From: Sphingomonas sp.
Lineage (GTDB): Bacteria; Pseudomonadota; Alphaproteobacteria; Sphingomonadales; Sphingomonadaceae
Assembly: GCF_030145815.1 (NCBI RefSeq)
Contig: NZ_JAIXHL010000021.1
Coordinates: forward strand, 1-64,000
Direction: 5' to 3'
Length of the DNA: 64,000 bases
Shown here one piece after another: positions 7,599-17,237 of the stretch. The position numbers and the translations under genes were made by a program. The first letter of the stretch is position 1; every line of letters starts with the position of its first letter. The notes below the pieces were generated by a model that was not told the DNA's origin, made no database searches, and was given only the letters and a program-made list of their open reading frames with translations.

Positions 7599-8882
7599 TT
7601 ACCGCGTCACCGCCATGTCGCCGCTGCTCGGGCGATCGGCCTTGAACTCACCGTATTTCCCGAACTCGCTGCGCGCGATCGCACGGTTGTGCACCTCATC
7701 CGGGCCATCGGCAAAGCGCAGCGTGCGCATGCTCGCCCAGGCACTCGCCAGCGGGGTGTCGCCCGACACGCCCGCGCCACCAAATGCCTGGATCGCGTCA
7801 TCGAGGATCTGCAGCGTCATGCGCGGCCCCATCGCCTTGATCATCGCGATCTCGCCCTGCGCTGACTTGTTGCCCGCCTTGTCCATCATGTCGGCGGCCT
7901 TGAGGCACAGCAGGCGCATCATCTCGAGGTTCGAGCGTGCCTCCGCGACGCGCTGTTCCCAGATCGAATGGTCGGCGATGCGCTTGCCAAACGCCACGCG
8001 GCTCAGCAGCCGCTTGCACATCAGCTCCAGCGCCATTTCGGCGACACCGATCGATCGCATGCAATGATGGATGCGCCCCGGCCCGAGGCGGCCCTGCGCG
8101 ATCTCGAACCCGCGCCCTTCGCCGAGCAGGATATTCTCGACCGGCACGCGGACATTCTCCAGCATCACCTCGCCATGGCCGTGCGGCGCGTGATCATACC
8201 CGAACACCGAAAGCATGCGCTCGACCCTGACACCGGGCGTGTCCATCGGCACCAAAATCTGGCTCTGCTGCGCGTGACGCGAGGCATCGGGGTTGGTCTT
8301 GCCCATTACGATCGCGACAGCGCAGCGCGGATCGCCCACGCCCGACGACCACCATTTGCGGCCGTTGATCACATAATGATCGCCGTCGCGAACCATCGAC
8401 GTCTGGATATTGGTCGCGTCGGACGAAGCCACGTCCGGCTCGGTCATCAGGAAGGCCGAACGGATCTGGCCATTCATCAGCGGCTTGAGCCAGCGTTCCT
8501 TGTGTTCCCGCGTGCCGTAACGGTGCAGCACCTCCATATTGCCGGTGTCGGGCGCGGAGCAGTTGAACACCTCACTCGCCCAGCCGGCGCGGCCCATCTC
8601 CTCGGCGCACAGCGCATATTCGAGGTTAGTGAGCTGCGTCCCCTCGAACTCGAAACTGTCATCGACGTGGGTCTGGCCCGAATGCGGCGGCATGAAGAAG
8701 TTCCACAGCCCCTGCGCACGTGCGACCGGCTTCAGTTCCTCGATCACCGGCAGCACCTTCCAGCGCTCGCCCTCATAGGCCTGGCGGCGATACTCGTCGT
8801 TGCGCGGGGTGATATGCTGGTCGATAAACGTGCGCACGCGGTCGCGGAAATAGGTCTCGCGCTCGGTCAGCGTGAAATCCAT
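7599..8882 (-). CDS. Acyl-CoA dehydrogenase, ACAD10/11-LvaC type
   Basis: A 427-residue FAD-dependent acyl-CoA dehydrogenase. The flavin and substrate regions are present ([66 protein letters not shown]), ending [21 protein letters not shown]. The DGPDEVH end is that of the ACAD10/11 branch, not the YEGT-type end of medium-chain enzymes. In that branch some members do not simply dehydrogenate but eliminate phosphate from a 4-phosphoacyl-CoA made by the partner APH kinase, which is encoded two genes downstream here. The start ATG follows GAGAAGGAGAGG. It is the first gene of the minus-strand cluster and is divergent from the tandem TetR regulator, a natural candidate for its control. Confidence 0.9.
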   Translation of the reverse strand: MDFTLTERETYFRDRVRTFIDQHITPRNDEYRRQAYEGERWKVLPVIEELKPVARAQGLWNFFMPPHSGQTHVDDSFEFEGTQLTNLEYALCAEEMGRAGWASEVFNCSAPDTGNMEVLHRYGTREHKERWLKPLMNGQIRSAFLMTEPDVASSDATNIQTSMVRDGDHYVINGRKWWSSGVGDPRCAVAIVMGKTNPDASRHAQQSQILVPMDTPGVRVERMLSVFGYDHAPHGHGEVMLENVRVPVENILLGEGRGFEIAQGRLGPGRIHHCMRSIGVAEMALELMCKRLLSRVAFGKRIADHSIWEQRVAEARSNLEMMRLLCLKAADMMDKAGNKSAQGEIAMIKAMGPRMTLQILDDAIQAFGGAGVSGDTPLASAWASMRTLRFADGPDEVHNRAIARSEFGKYGEFKADRPSSGDMAVTR

Positions 8883-8924
8883 GCGCCCTCTCCTTCTCAA
8901 ATCCGTTTCGAGTCGATTAGGCCA

Positions 8925-8940
8925 TACCCGATATTCGGTA
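8925..8940. promoter_or_regulatory. Imperfect palindrome in ACAD/TetR divergent gap
   Basis: TACCCGATATTCGGTA is dyad-symmetric at its outer bases (TACC/GGTA) and centred in the 156-bp gap between the divergent ACAD and TetR genes. This is where a TetR-family operator would be expected. Evidence is the symmetry and position only. Confidence 0.3.
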
Positions 8941-9038
8941 AAGTGGGGCTGACCGCATTTTTCGGCTACGGTTTGCTGTGCATGGCCGAATGCGCGTTTA
9001 GGACTGTTCGTTCGAATCAAATTTGCTAATCTGGCGCG

Positions 9039-10283
9039 ATGAACGCCGAAGACGCAGCGCCCGAAGAGGCGCGGGGGGAAACGAAACGGTTCCGCGCCAA
9101 GCGCGACGCGATCCTCGCGGCGGCAGCGGACGTGATCAACGATCAGAGCGCGAAGGGCATGACCTTCGCCGATGTCGCGCAGCGCGTGGGCCTCAACACC
9201 ACCAGCGTTACCTATTATTTCAAGCGCAAGGAAGACCTGGCGGCCGCCGCGTTCGACGTGACGCTGGACCGGCTCGACGCGATGCTGGACGAGGCGCATC
9301 GCGAAGCGACGCCCGAAGCACGCGTTGCGCGCTATCTGTCGATCAACATGGCGCGTCTCGCCAGCATCCATCGCGGCGAGGAAAAGGCATTCGCGATCCT
9401 GTCAGACCTGCGCGCGATGGAGGGCGATCTGCGCACCCGCCTGATGCAGCGCTGGCAGCAGATTTTCCGCAAGACCCGCGCCCTGTGGGGCGAAGGCGGC
9501 ACCCGCGCCGAAACCGATTTGCGGGGCGGGCGCGCGCATGTCCTGCTGGAAAACACCTTCTGGTTGCCCGCCTGGATCACGCGCTACGAGGTGGACGAAT
9601 ATCCCCGCGTGGAAAGCCGGCTGATGGACGTGTTCCGCCACGGCATCGCCACGCCGGGCGATGTGTGGAAACCGGCAATGCTCGACCTGACGCATGACGA
9701 GGCCGAGCCGGGGCGTGAGGCGTTCCTGCTCGCGGCGACGCGGCTGATCAACGAACTGGGTTATCGCGGCGCGTCAGTGCAGAAGATCGCGAGCGAGCTC
9801 AACGTGACCAAGGGCAGCTTCTACCACCATCTCGACGCGAAGGACGAGCTGGTGATCGAATGCTACAAGCGCAGCTTCGACCTGATCGCCGACGCGCAGC
9901 GGTTGGCTGAGGAAGGGCCGGGCGACCATTGGCGCAAGCTGACCAGCATCATCGCGACCCTGCTCGACGTGCAATTCTCCGAACGCGGGCCGCTGCTGCG
10001 CACCACCGCCCTGTCGGGCCTGCCCGCGCGCGTGCGCACCGCGCTCATCGACCGATCGAACCGCATCGCGCGGCGCTATGCCGGCATGCTGTCCGACGGC
10101 ATCGCGGAGGGATCGATCCGCGCGATCGACCCGTTGGTCGCCAGCCAGACGATGATGGCGCTGCAGAACGCAGCGTTCGACATGCGCAAATGGGCCAGCA
10201 CCATGCCCCGCGACCGCGCGGTGGCGTTCTATGCTTCGACCATCGTGTTCGGGTTGTTCGACGACCGGGTGCTGGAGTTCTGA
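9039..10283 (+). CDS. Tandem double TetR/AcrR transcriptional regulator
   Basis: A 414-residue protein made of two complete TetR units. Unit 1 (about 1-215) has the helix-turn-helix [27 protein letters not shown]; unit 2 (about 225-414) has [29 protein letters not shown]. Each is followed by a full-length helical ligand domain, and the reading frame is continuous, so this is a fused protein rather than two genes. An ordinary TetR is about 200 residues. The second HTH (KGSFYHHL) is of the type seen in regulators of fatty-acid and CoA-ester degradation. No strong ribosome site precedes the ATG. It diverges from the ACAD-led operon and probably represses it in the absence of an acyl-CoA ligand; that is inference from position. 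Confidence 0.9.
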   Translation: MNAEDAAPEEARGETKRFRAKRDAILAAAADVINDQSAKGMTFADVAQRVGLNTTSVTYYFKRKEDLAAAAFDVTLDRLDAMLDEAHREATPEARVARYLSINMARLASIHRGEEKAFAILSDLRAMEGDLRTRLMQRWQQIFRKTRALWGEGGTRAETDLRGGRAHVLLENTFWLPAWITRYEVDEYPRVESRLMDVFRHGIATPGDVWKPAMLDLTHDEAEPGREAFLLAATRLINELGYRGASVQKIASELNVTKGSFYHHLDAKDELVIECYKRSFDLIADAQRLAEEGPGDHWRKLTSIIATLLDVQFSERGPLLRTTALSGLPARVRTALIDRSNRIARRYAGMLSDGIAEGSIRAIDPLVASQTMMALQNAAFDMRKWASTMPRDRAVAFYASTIVFGLFDDRVLEF

Positions 10284-10290
10284 GCCGGGG

Positions 10291-11169
10291 CTAGGGCATC
10301 GCCCGCGCCAGCCAGGCCATCACGTTACGCACGAAACGCTGGTCGTCGGCGACGTCGAGTCCGACCTCCGCGCCCGACTTCATCTGTTGCGCGGTGAACA
10401 TCGCGGCCTCGCCCGCAATCACGACCCGCCCCTTGCCGAGTTCCAGCGCTACGGCCTGGGCACGACCGCCGACGCGCTGCCCCGGAGCGCTTTCCCCGCG
10501 CCGCAGGGCATCGACTTGGGGCGGGCCCGCAACCTCAAGCGCATCTTCCGGCAAGGTCAGCAGCGCTGTCGCCCCTGCGGGCACCGAAAGCGACTGGCCG
10601 GTAAAGGTTTCGACCCGCCGGACGCGCCCGCCCGGCCCGGGTCCGGTGACGATCGGGTGCGTGCCAAGCAGCCGACCGGAAAAGGCGATCCGCGACGTTA
10701 CCTTGCCGTCCTGACGCACCGCTACATAGCCATTTCCCATTTCGACCCCGAACGCCGCAGCGAGCGGCGTCGTGGCGGTGCCGAAGGGCGTGTGATCGGC
10801 GATCAGCAGCAGCGACCCGCCCTGCTCCACCCAGCCCCGGATTACGGCGATTTCAGGGGCTGCATAACACTGGCGGGCGTTGGCAATGACAAGGACCGCC
10901 GTGCCTGCAAGCGATGACGCCGTAACAGCCTCGGTCAGCGCGCGGGGACGATAGCCATCGGCGCGCACCAGCGTCGCGAACGGCGCATAACGCCCCTCGA
11001 TCGTGTGGAAATTCTGATGCGCGCCGTCGATCGCGACGACCGGCCCCGGTCCCGCAAAGGCCGGCGCAGTGATCTTGGGATCGTAGTCCGAAAGCGCCAC
11101 CTGCTGCGCGGCGGCCATGGGCGACAGCAAGAACAGCGTCGAAACGAGGACGCGTGAAATCGAACGCAT
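10291..11169 (-). CDS. Secreted DUF4350-like protein
   Basis: A 292-residue protein with a signal peptide (MRSISRVLVSTLFLLSPMAAA, cleavage before QQVALSD). The body has a glutamine-amidotransferase-like or ThuA-like flavour typical of DUF4350: AVLVIANARQCYAAPEIAVIRGWVEQGGSLLLIADHTPFGTA, then a GKGRVVIAGEAAMFTAQQ strand near the end. No catalytic triad is convincing. The start at 11169 gives the signal peptide directly, whereas the upstream Met adds 20 charged residues. Its stop faces the TetR stop across 7 bp, and it follows the MFS gene on the same strand with 75 bp between. A sugar or polysaccharide link, known for some relatives, cannot be shown here. Confidence 0.65.
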   Translation of the reverse strand: MRSISRVLVSTLFLLSPMAAAQQVALSDYDPKITAPAFAGPGPVVAIDGAHQNFHTIEGRYAPFATLVRADGYRPRALTEAVTASSLAGTAVLVIANARQCYAAPEIAVIRGWVEQGGSLLLIADHTPFGTATTPLAAAFGVEMGNGYVAVRQDGKVTSRIAFSGRLLGTHPIVTGPGPGGRVRRVETFTGQSLSVPAGATALLTLPEDALEVAGPPQVDALRRGESAPGQRVGGRAQAVALELGKGRVVIAGEAAMFTAQQMKSGAEVGLDVADDQRFVRNVMAWLARAMP

Positions 11170-11244
11170 GGGGATCACTCGAACGGTTGCTGTTGGCACA
11201 TTCCTAGCGCGCGCAATCCGGTGCGCCAAGCGCGCCGGGCGGAC

Positions 11245-12543
11245 CTAAGCCGCCGCCCCCCGCTTCAACCACACCCCCGCGCGCCAGTAATGGAACAGCG
11301 CCCATGGCGTGGCTGCGGCAAAGGTGAGCATCGCCAGCCGCAGTGCCTCCGCCTCGCCATAGCTGGGCTTGAGCGCGTCGGAAATGACCCCGATCATCGT
11401 CGGACCAAGGCCAAGCCCGATCAGGTTGATGACCAGCAACGTCACCGCCGCCCATAAGGCCCGCATGCGCAGCGGCGCGAGCCCCTGGATCAGCGCGAAG
11501 CTTGGACCGAGATAGGAGTTCACCAGCAGCAACGACACCCAGTAGATCGGGATCGCGATCCACGGATCGGACGAGGCGAAGAACAGGAAGGACAAGGGCA
11601 GCCCCACCCCCTTCATCACCAGCACCAGCCACGCCTGGCTGTGCAGACCCCAGCGTACCGCCGCCTTGTTCGCGAGCCACCCGCCGAGCACCGCCGACAA
11701 CGTGCCGCACACCGCGCCCACCGGCGCGACGATCGACGCGATCTCGATCTTGGAGAGCCCGATCGTGCGGATCAGGAAGCTGGAGCCGAACGCGGTATGG
11801 CCATAGCCGATCAGCGAGGTGATGGTGACGCCCAGCACCAGATGCACCGCGGCGCGATTGGCGAACAGCGAGCGGAATCCGTCGCCAAGGCTCGGCATCG
11901 CGCCCTGCGCGGCGGGAACATGGCTGGGGTCGGACAGGCCGCGGCGCGGCTCGACTACGAACAGCTTGATGATGATCGCCAGCAATATGCCGGGAATGCC
12001 GACCGCGAACATGGCGACGCGCCATCCGAAATAATGCGCCAGCGTCCCCCCGATGATCGTGCCGCCCGCGGCGCCCAGCACGACGCCGAGTGAGTAGATG
12101 CCCATGGCCCCAGCGCGCTTTTCGGGCGGGTAGAGGTCGGCGATGATCGAATGGCTCGGCGGACTGGATCCCGCCTCGCCAATGCCGACGCCGATCCGGG
12201 CAAGCAGCAATTGCACGAAATTCTGCGCCAGCCCGCACACCGCAGTCATCGCGCTCCACAGCGACAGCGCGATCGCGATGATGTTGACGCGGTTGCTCCG
12301 GTCGGCCCAGCGCGCGACCGGCAGGCCCAACGTCGCGTAGAAGAGGGCAAAGGCAAAGCCCGCAAGCAGTCCGAGCTGCGTGTCGGACAGCAGCAGCTCT
12401 TTCTTGATGTCCTCCTGCAGGATCGCGAGGATCTGCCGGTCCATGTAGCTGAAGAAATAGGCGGCGGTGAGCAGGATCAGCGTGGCGGTGCGCCGCCGGA
12501 TCGCGAGCGCGTCTTCGGGGGACGTCGCGGGGATGGTCGCCAT
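11245..12543 (-). CDS. MFS transporter (spinster-like)
   Basis: A 432-residue, twelve-helix major facilitator protein. The family signature between helices 2 and 3 is present (GLPVARWADRSNRVNIIAIALSLWS), as is the helix-4/5 region LARIGVGIGEAGSSPPSHSIIADLYPPEKR that is characteristic of spinster-type transporters of Sphingomonadales. It probably moves a lipophilic organic acid across the inner membrane. It lies downstream of the TonB-dependent receptor in the same direction with a terminator-like hairpin between them, giving an outer- plus inner-membrane import pair. AAGGAG lies 10 bases before ATG. Substrate unknown. Confidence 0.9.
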   Translation of the reverse strand: MATIPATSPEDALAIRRRTATLILLTAAYFFSYMDRQILAILQEDIKKELLLSDTQLGLLAGFAFALFYATLGLPVARWADRSNRVNIIAIALSLWSAMTAVCGLAQNFVQLLLARIGVGIGEAGSSPPSHSIIADLYPPEKRAGAMGIYSLGVVLGAAGGTIIGGTLAHYFGWRVAMFAVGIPGILLAIIIKLFVVEPRRGLSDPSHVPAAQGAMPSLGDGFRSLFANRAAVHLVLGVTITSLIGYGHTAFGSSFLIRTIGLSKIEIASIVAPVGAVCGTLSAVLGGWLANKAAVRWGLHSQAWLVLVMKGVGLPLSFLFFASSDPWIAIPIYWVSLLLVNSYLGPSFALIQGLAPLRMRALWAAVTLLVINLIGLGLGPTMIGVISDALKPSYGEAEALRLAMLTFAAATPWALFHYWRAGVWLKRGAAA

Positions 12544-12581
12544 CGATACGCTACTCCTTCAAGCGGCCAGTGTGGCCCGAT

Positions 12582-12623
12582 AAAATCGAGGCCCCGCCGC
12601 GTTCCCCGCGCGACGGAGCCTCG
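12582..12623 (-). terminator. Probable rho-independent terminator after the TonB receptor
   Basis: On the minus strand, a GAGGC...GCCTC hairpin with G/C-rich inner pairing (12588-12622) is followed by GATTTTAT, giving a short T run at 12585-12582. It sits 14 bp after the receptor stop and 40 bp before the MFS start. Confidence 0.55.
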
Positions 12624-12636
12624 TAAAGTGCCGGCT

Positions 12637-15589
12637 TCAGAACTTGGCGGACACGCCAATCTTGAAGTTGCGGCCCAGAGGATTCCCGACGAACGGCTCG
12701 TAGTTATAGTCTTCGCGCGCGAAGGGCGGATCCTGGTCGAAGATGTTGTAGATGCTGCCCGACAGCGTCACGTTCTGGGTGATCTCGAACTGGATCGTGA
12801 AGTCCGCAGTGGTGAAGCTGTTGATGTTCGCACCCTCGGTCACGCGTGCCCCGCCGAGTGCGGGATTGGGACCATAGACGCCCGCCGCCGTGATGTCGGC
12901 GCGCTGGTCGTACAGCCCGTCGATATAGGTCACGGTCAGCCGCGCATCGACCGGCCCGGCACCAAGCTCCAGGAACGCCTGCCCCTTCCACTCCGGCACC
13001 GGATACAGCGTCGTCTGGTAATTGAGCAGCCCGACCCCGTCATAACCCGCCTGCACCAGCGTACCTTCGACGAAGATGTCGCTGATCCGGTTCTGCAGCG
13101 TGTAGGTGACGTTGCCGCCGATGCCGAAGCGCGAGCCACTGCCGAACATGTCGGTTCCGCGATAGCTGGCGGTGACGTCGATGCCTTCATTGGTGATCGA
13201 CGCGCCATTCTGGTTCTGGGTGCGGACGCGCGAGATCGCGGTGCGCGCCGTCGTCGCGGTGCACGGTCCGGTCGAGAAGGTGAAGCGCGCCGCCAGCCCG
13301 GCATTGGTCGCACAGGTATTGCCGCCCGTGCTGGGGAACAGCGTATTGACCATCGAGATCAGCGGATCGGACACGATCACATCCGCGATATCATAGCGGT
13401 AATAATCGATGCTGGCGCTGAACCCGCCCGCATTGAACAACACGCCCGCGCCGTAATTCTTCGAGCTTTCCGGCACCAGGTTCGGGTTGCCGAACACGTC
13501 GATCGGGCGGAAGGTCGTGTCGATGATCTGCAGCGCGGTGATCGATCCGGGCGCCAGCTGGTTGAGCGTCGGCGCGCGGAAGGTGGTGCCGAACCCGCCG
13601 CGCAGCGCGAGCCAGTCGGTCACCTGCCAGCGTGCACGGATCTGGGGATCGAAGGTCGATCCGGTCGCCCCGCCATAATCCTCGAACCGCGCCGCGAGCT
13701 GCAGGTTCAGCGTGTCGAGCACCGGCAGCTGCGCTTCGGCATAGACCGCCCAGACATCGCCCGACAGGTCATAGTCGAGATTGGTGCCGAGGAAGCCATA
13801 GGCACCCGCCGCCGCGCGCCCGCCCGAGCAGGCCGCCGGATTGGTGTTGCCATTGAGCGGGGTTTCGCGGCACGGATTGACCGCCAGGTTGCTGGCCGCG
13901 CCATAGCGCCCCTTGATCGACGTATCGCGATATTGCGCGCCGACGCCAAACTGCACTTCGCCGCCGGGCAGATTGAAGCCGGTGCCGCCGCTCAACGACC
14001 CTTCGAACACGAGCAGATCGGTCGTCACCCGCGTGTTCGAGCGGACGAAGAACCAATCGACCAGCTCCGCGCTGTTGCTCGGGCCATTGGCGACTGGGTT
14101 GGTCTGGCCGGTGGCCGGATTGACCGAGACGGCGTTGCCGAACGGGTTGAACCACTGACAGCCATTGGCGCCCGGCGTGCTGCCGGTGCAGTTGGGGCCG
14201 CCGAAGCCGAGCAGCGCGCGCTGCACCCGGTCACCGAACGAGTCGTACCCGTCGGTGTAGCGATAGTAATTATGGTAGGTGGCGTTGAGGTTGTAGTTGA
14301 GACCATCCGCCACTTCGCCGCGCAGTTCGGCGGTGAAACGCGACGATTCCCCCTTGCGCAGGCCCGTCGAGGAGCCAGGCGCAAATTCATTGTCCAGCGT
14401 CGAGGGATTGCCACCCAGCAAGAACGGCCGGAACAGCAGCGTCGGGAACAGCACGCCCGCGCCAGCCGGGGTCGTATTGATCGCACGATACGCGACCAGC
14501 CCGGGGTTGGCACTGGGCACGAAGTAACCACTGTTGAGCAGCGCCGCGAATGGCGCGAACGGCGTTCCCGCGATCGCCACAGCCGAAGGCGGCTGTGTCA
14601 GCAGATAGGAGGGCGAGGTCAGGTAATTGGGAACCGTGGTGCGGCCGTACAGCGCAGTCACCTGCAGCGTCGTTTTCTCACCCACGTCCCATTCGAAATC
14701 GATAAACGCCTGACCGCGCGACTCCTTTTCGACCAGATTGTCATAGATATTGGTTGTAGCAGCGCGCATCCGCGCCGACGAAGCCGCCCAGCGGGGCGCA
14801 GGCGGTGTCCGCCGCGATGCCGCTGACCGGCGATCCGGTGGCACCCAGGAACAGGAAGTTCGCCGGATTACCGCCGCCGGTCCAGCCGCCCTGCGGGTTT
14901 TCGGCATAGGGCCGGATCGCCCAGTCGCGCTCCTTCGCCATCAGCTGTCCGCGCTGCTGATATCCCGCGGCGATCAGCACGCGGAAATTCTCGCCGACAT
15001 GGCCAAAGCTCAGCGACGCATCGATGTCGCCGTCCGACCCGTCGATGAACCGGTAGCTGCCCGATCCCTGGAACCCGCGCTGATTGGTGCGGGTGATGAA
15101 GTTGACCACGCCGGCAATCGCTTCGGAGCCATAAGTGGCGGCGGCGCCGTCCTTCAGCACTTCGACCCGACCGATCGCAGCCTGGGGCAGCAAGTTGATG
15201 TCGACCGCCGGCACGCCGTTGCCCGACGTGGCGAGGCGCTTTGAATTGAGCAGCACCAGCGTGCGCTGCGGGCTCAGGCCGCGCAGATTGACCGTCGCGA
15301 TCCCCTCGGCCCCCTGCGACCGGCTGTCGAACTGGTTGGCGTCGCCCAGCGACGCGCTCGAGCTTGGCAATGCCTTGACCAGATCCAGCACGGTCGGATT
15401 GCCCTGCTTGGCCAGTTCCTCGGCGCCGATCACGTCGACCGGCAACGCCGCATCCTCGGGCGTACCGGCGATCAGCGATCCGGTAATGACGATTTCGGAC
15501 TCTTCTCCGCTGTCCTGCGCAAAAGCAGGCGCCGCGCCCCCCAGGACGAGCGCCGACACACCGCACGCCGCCAAAAGCTGCTTCTTCAT
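12637..15589 (-). pseudogene. TonB-dependent receptor, interrupted by a frameshift
   Basis: Together the two halves encode a full outer-membrane receptor of about 980 residues. The first half (15589-14741) has a signal peptide (MKKQLLAACGVSALVLGGAAPAFA), a TonB box (SEIVITG), and the plug domain with LRGLSPQRTLVLLNSKR and YGSEAIAGVVNFITR. It reads to ADARCYNQYL and then TGA (14743-14741). The barrel continues one frame over from IYDNLVEKESRGQ to the terminal Phe of GVSAKF at 12637. Removing one base near 14743-14752 restores the join NQY-YDNLV. All barrel strands look intact, so the change is recent or a sequencing error. The receptor probably imported the substrate of the surrounding catabolic genes. 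Its family (large loops rich in G, N and P, cysteine pairs) is the CirA/oar-like group common in sphingomonads. Confidence 0.88.
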
Positions 15590-15635
15590 AGATCCACTCC
15601 CGTTCGGCCGGAACACTTTGCGGCTCCATACCGTA

Positions 15636-15654
15636 AACTCGAATAGAGCGAGTT
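15636..15654. promoter_or_regulatory. AACTCG-N7-CGAGTT palindrome upstream of the receptor
   Basis: Perfect 6-bp arms (15636-15641 and 15649-15654) lie 47 bp upstream of the receptor start codon. A weaker GTTC-N5-GAAC palindrome lies between them and the gene (15602-15614). Position and symmetry suggest a regulator site; the regulator is unknown. Confidence 0.35.
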
Positions 15655-15888
15655 CCGGGTTCGCGGTCAAGGCGAGAAAAGCGTTGCGAAACGCCACTTA
15701 TCCGCAGCGTTAGGAGGGGTGCCGGCATCTTTGCGGTGAAGAGTAATAATACAGGGGTATGTTGAACCGATCTTCGAAGTCGGCTGCTTTATACCGCAGA
15801 TGCGAAAAGGGGGCCCAGGAGTTGCGCCCGACCAATCCCCCTCCCGCTTGCGGGAGCGAGGCAAGAATGCCTGCGTCGAGCAATATAA

Positions 15889-16056
15889 TTCCTCCCCTGC
15901 CCCGCAGGGGAGGTGGCAGCGCGAAGCGCTGACGGAGGGGCCGCCGTCGTCAGACGGCGGAATTTTGCCGAGCTGCGCACGACCGTCTGCGCGACCGCCC
16001 CTCCACCACCGCCTTCGGCGGCGGTCCCCCTCCCCTGAGACAGGCTCAGGGGAGGA
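15889..16056. repeat. Composite palindromic repeat (CCTCCCCTGCCCCGCAGGGG type)
   Basis: Outer hairpins (15890-15912 and about 16032-16056) enclose a GGTGGCAGCGCGAAGCGCTGACGGAGGGG segment and an opposing CCCCTCCACCACCGCC segment. The inner, non-palindromic part shares a stretch reading CAGCTCGGCAAAATTCCGCC on the minus strand with the repeat at 39.3 kb, so the two are relatives over their whole length. Confidence 0.75.
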
Positions 16057-16067
16057 CTAGTATGCCT

Positions 16068-17138
16068 CTAAAACCCGCTCAACCGCGCGAACCGGTCGCG
16101 GTGGTAGGCCGCATTGCCCCACATCTGCTCGAGCACACGCATGCGCTTGAGGTAGAAGCCGGCATCATATTCGTCGGTCATACCGATACCGCCGTGCAGC
16201 TGGATCAGCTCGCGGCTCATCAGATGGCCGATTTCATTGGCCTTGCCCTTGGCCAGCGATGCCGCCTGACGCACATCGCCGCCCCGGTCGATCGCGGCGA
16301 GGCCAGCCTCGACCGCCGAGCGCATCTGCTCGATCTCGCTGAACAGGTTCGCCATGCGGTGCTGCAGCGCCTGAAAGGTCGCGAGGATCTGCCCGAACTG
16401 CACACGCTGCTTCAAATAGGCGAGCGTGGTGTCGAACGCCTGCCCCGCCATGCCGAGCATCTCGGCAGCCGTCAGCACGGCGGCGCGGTCGAGCACCGCG
16501 TCGAGCAGATCGGCGCCGCCCGACGCGAGCTTGTCCGCCGGCGCACCGTCGAACGTCACCTGCGCATGGCTGCGGAAATCGACCAGATGACGGCGCGAAA
16601 CGCTCACGACCTCGCCCGCCTCGACCAGATACAGGCCATCGGTGGCCGCAACGACGAACAACCCGGCGCTGTCGCCCTCAGCCACGAACGCCTTGGTGCC
16701 GCTGAGCTTGCCGCCTTCGACCTTCGCGGCAATCGCCGCCGGATCATGGCGCGGCCCTTCATCGACCGCGAGCGTCGCGACCAGTTCGCCGCTGGCGATG
16801 CGCGACAGATATTTGTCCTTCTGCGCGTCGCTTCCGCCCAGCAGTATTGCCGATGCAGCCACCGCGGACGCCGCAATCGGGCTGGCGGCAAGCGTCTTGC
16901 CCAGTTCTTCGATCACCAGCCCCAGGCTCAGCCACCCGAAATCGCTGCCGCCATGCGCTTCGGGGATGATCACCCCGGTCCAGCCCATTTCGGCCATCGT
17001 CGCATAGGCAGCGGGGTCGTATCCCGTCGCGTCATTGGCATTGCGGATCTTGCGCCATGCGGTGACCGGGCTCTCGTTGCTCGCCCAATCGCGCGCCATG
17101 TCGCGCAGCATTGTCTGTTCTTCGGTCAGAACGGCCAT
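16068..17138 (-). CDS. Acyl-CoA dehydrogenase, short partner-type subunit
   Basis: A 356-residue acyl-CoA dehydrogenase. The fold is recognisable: helical N-domain (LTEEQTMLRDMARDWASNES), GWTGVIIPEAHGGSDFGWL, a shortened middle beta domain, then QRVQFGQILATFQALQHRMANLFSEIEQMR and LIQLHGGIGMTDEYDAGFYLKRM. The usual catalytic Glu near the C-terminus (Y-E-G-T) is absent; the end reads MWGNAAYHRDRFARLSGF. The middle domain lacks the standard TEP-GSD flavin motif. These losses match the non-catalytic or complementary chain of heteromeric alpha2beta2 dehydrogenases used in steroid side-chain degradation. It follows the 400-residue ACAD, which would be its partner, by a gap that contains a palindromic repeat. 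Confidence 0.87.
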   Translation of the reverse strand: MAVLTEEQTMLRDMARDWASNESPVTAWRKIRNANDATGYDPAAYATMAEMGWTGVIIPEAHGGSDFGWLSLGLVIEELGKTLAASPIAASAVAASAILLGGSDAQKDKYLSRIASGELVATLAVDEGPRHDPAAIAAKVEGGKLSGTKAFVAEGDSAGLFVVAATDGLYLVEAGEVVSVSRRHLVDFRSHAQVTFDGAPADKLASGGADLLDAVLDRAAVLTAAEMLGMAGQAFDTTLAYLKQRVQFGQILATFQALQHRMANLFSEIEQMRSAVEAGLAAIDRGGDVRQAASLAKGKANEIGHLMSRELIQLHGGIGMTDEYDAGFYLKRMRVLEQMWGNAAYHRDRFARLSGF

Positions 17139-17150
17139 TGTCTTCGTCCT

Positions 17151-17233
17151 CGTCGCCCCGGCGAAGGCCGGGGCCGCTAGAATGGTGCGCCACGCCCCGC
17201 CACGGGGCGGCCCCGGCGTGCGCCGGGGCGACG
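17151..17233. repeat. Inverted repeat of CGTCGCCCCGGCGAAGGC type
   Basis: Arms of about 25 bp (17151-17175 and 17209-17233), mostly complementary and each self-pairing, fill the gap between the two acyl-CoA dehydrogenase genes. The spacer is 33 bp. This is a different sequence family from the CCTCCCC repeats and resembles a common alphaproteobacterial intergenic palindrome. Confidence 0.75.
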
Positions 17234-17237
17234 CGGC

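Larger units (their letters stand above)
15590..16067. other. Gene-free 478-bp gap with receptor promoter region and a repeat
   Basis: The first part (15590 to about 15830) is the upstream region of the TonB receptor, with two palindromes near the gene and an AT-richer stretch around 15740-15790. The second part holds a small hairpin (15837-15856) and a composite palindromic repeat (15889-16056). I see no credible coding sequence in it. Confidence 0.6.

Noticed and set aside
12151..14826. A long open frame (891 codons) on the plus strand opposite the TonB receptor
   Set aside because: Its translation is Arg/Gly/Ala/Asp-rich with no domain, as is typical for the antisense frame of GC-rich genes; the minus strand encodes a recognisable receptor barrel.
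15667..15864. A 65-codon frame upstream of the TonB receptor on the minus strand
   Set aside because: No ribosome site, no family, and it overlaps the receptor's regulatory region and a repeat hairpin.
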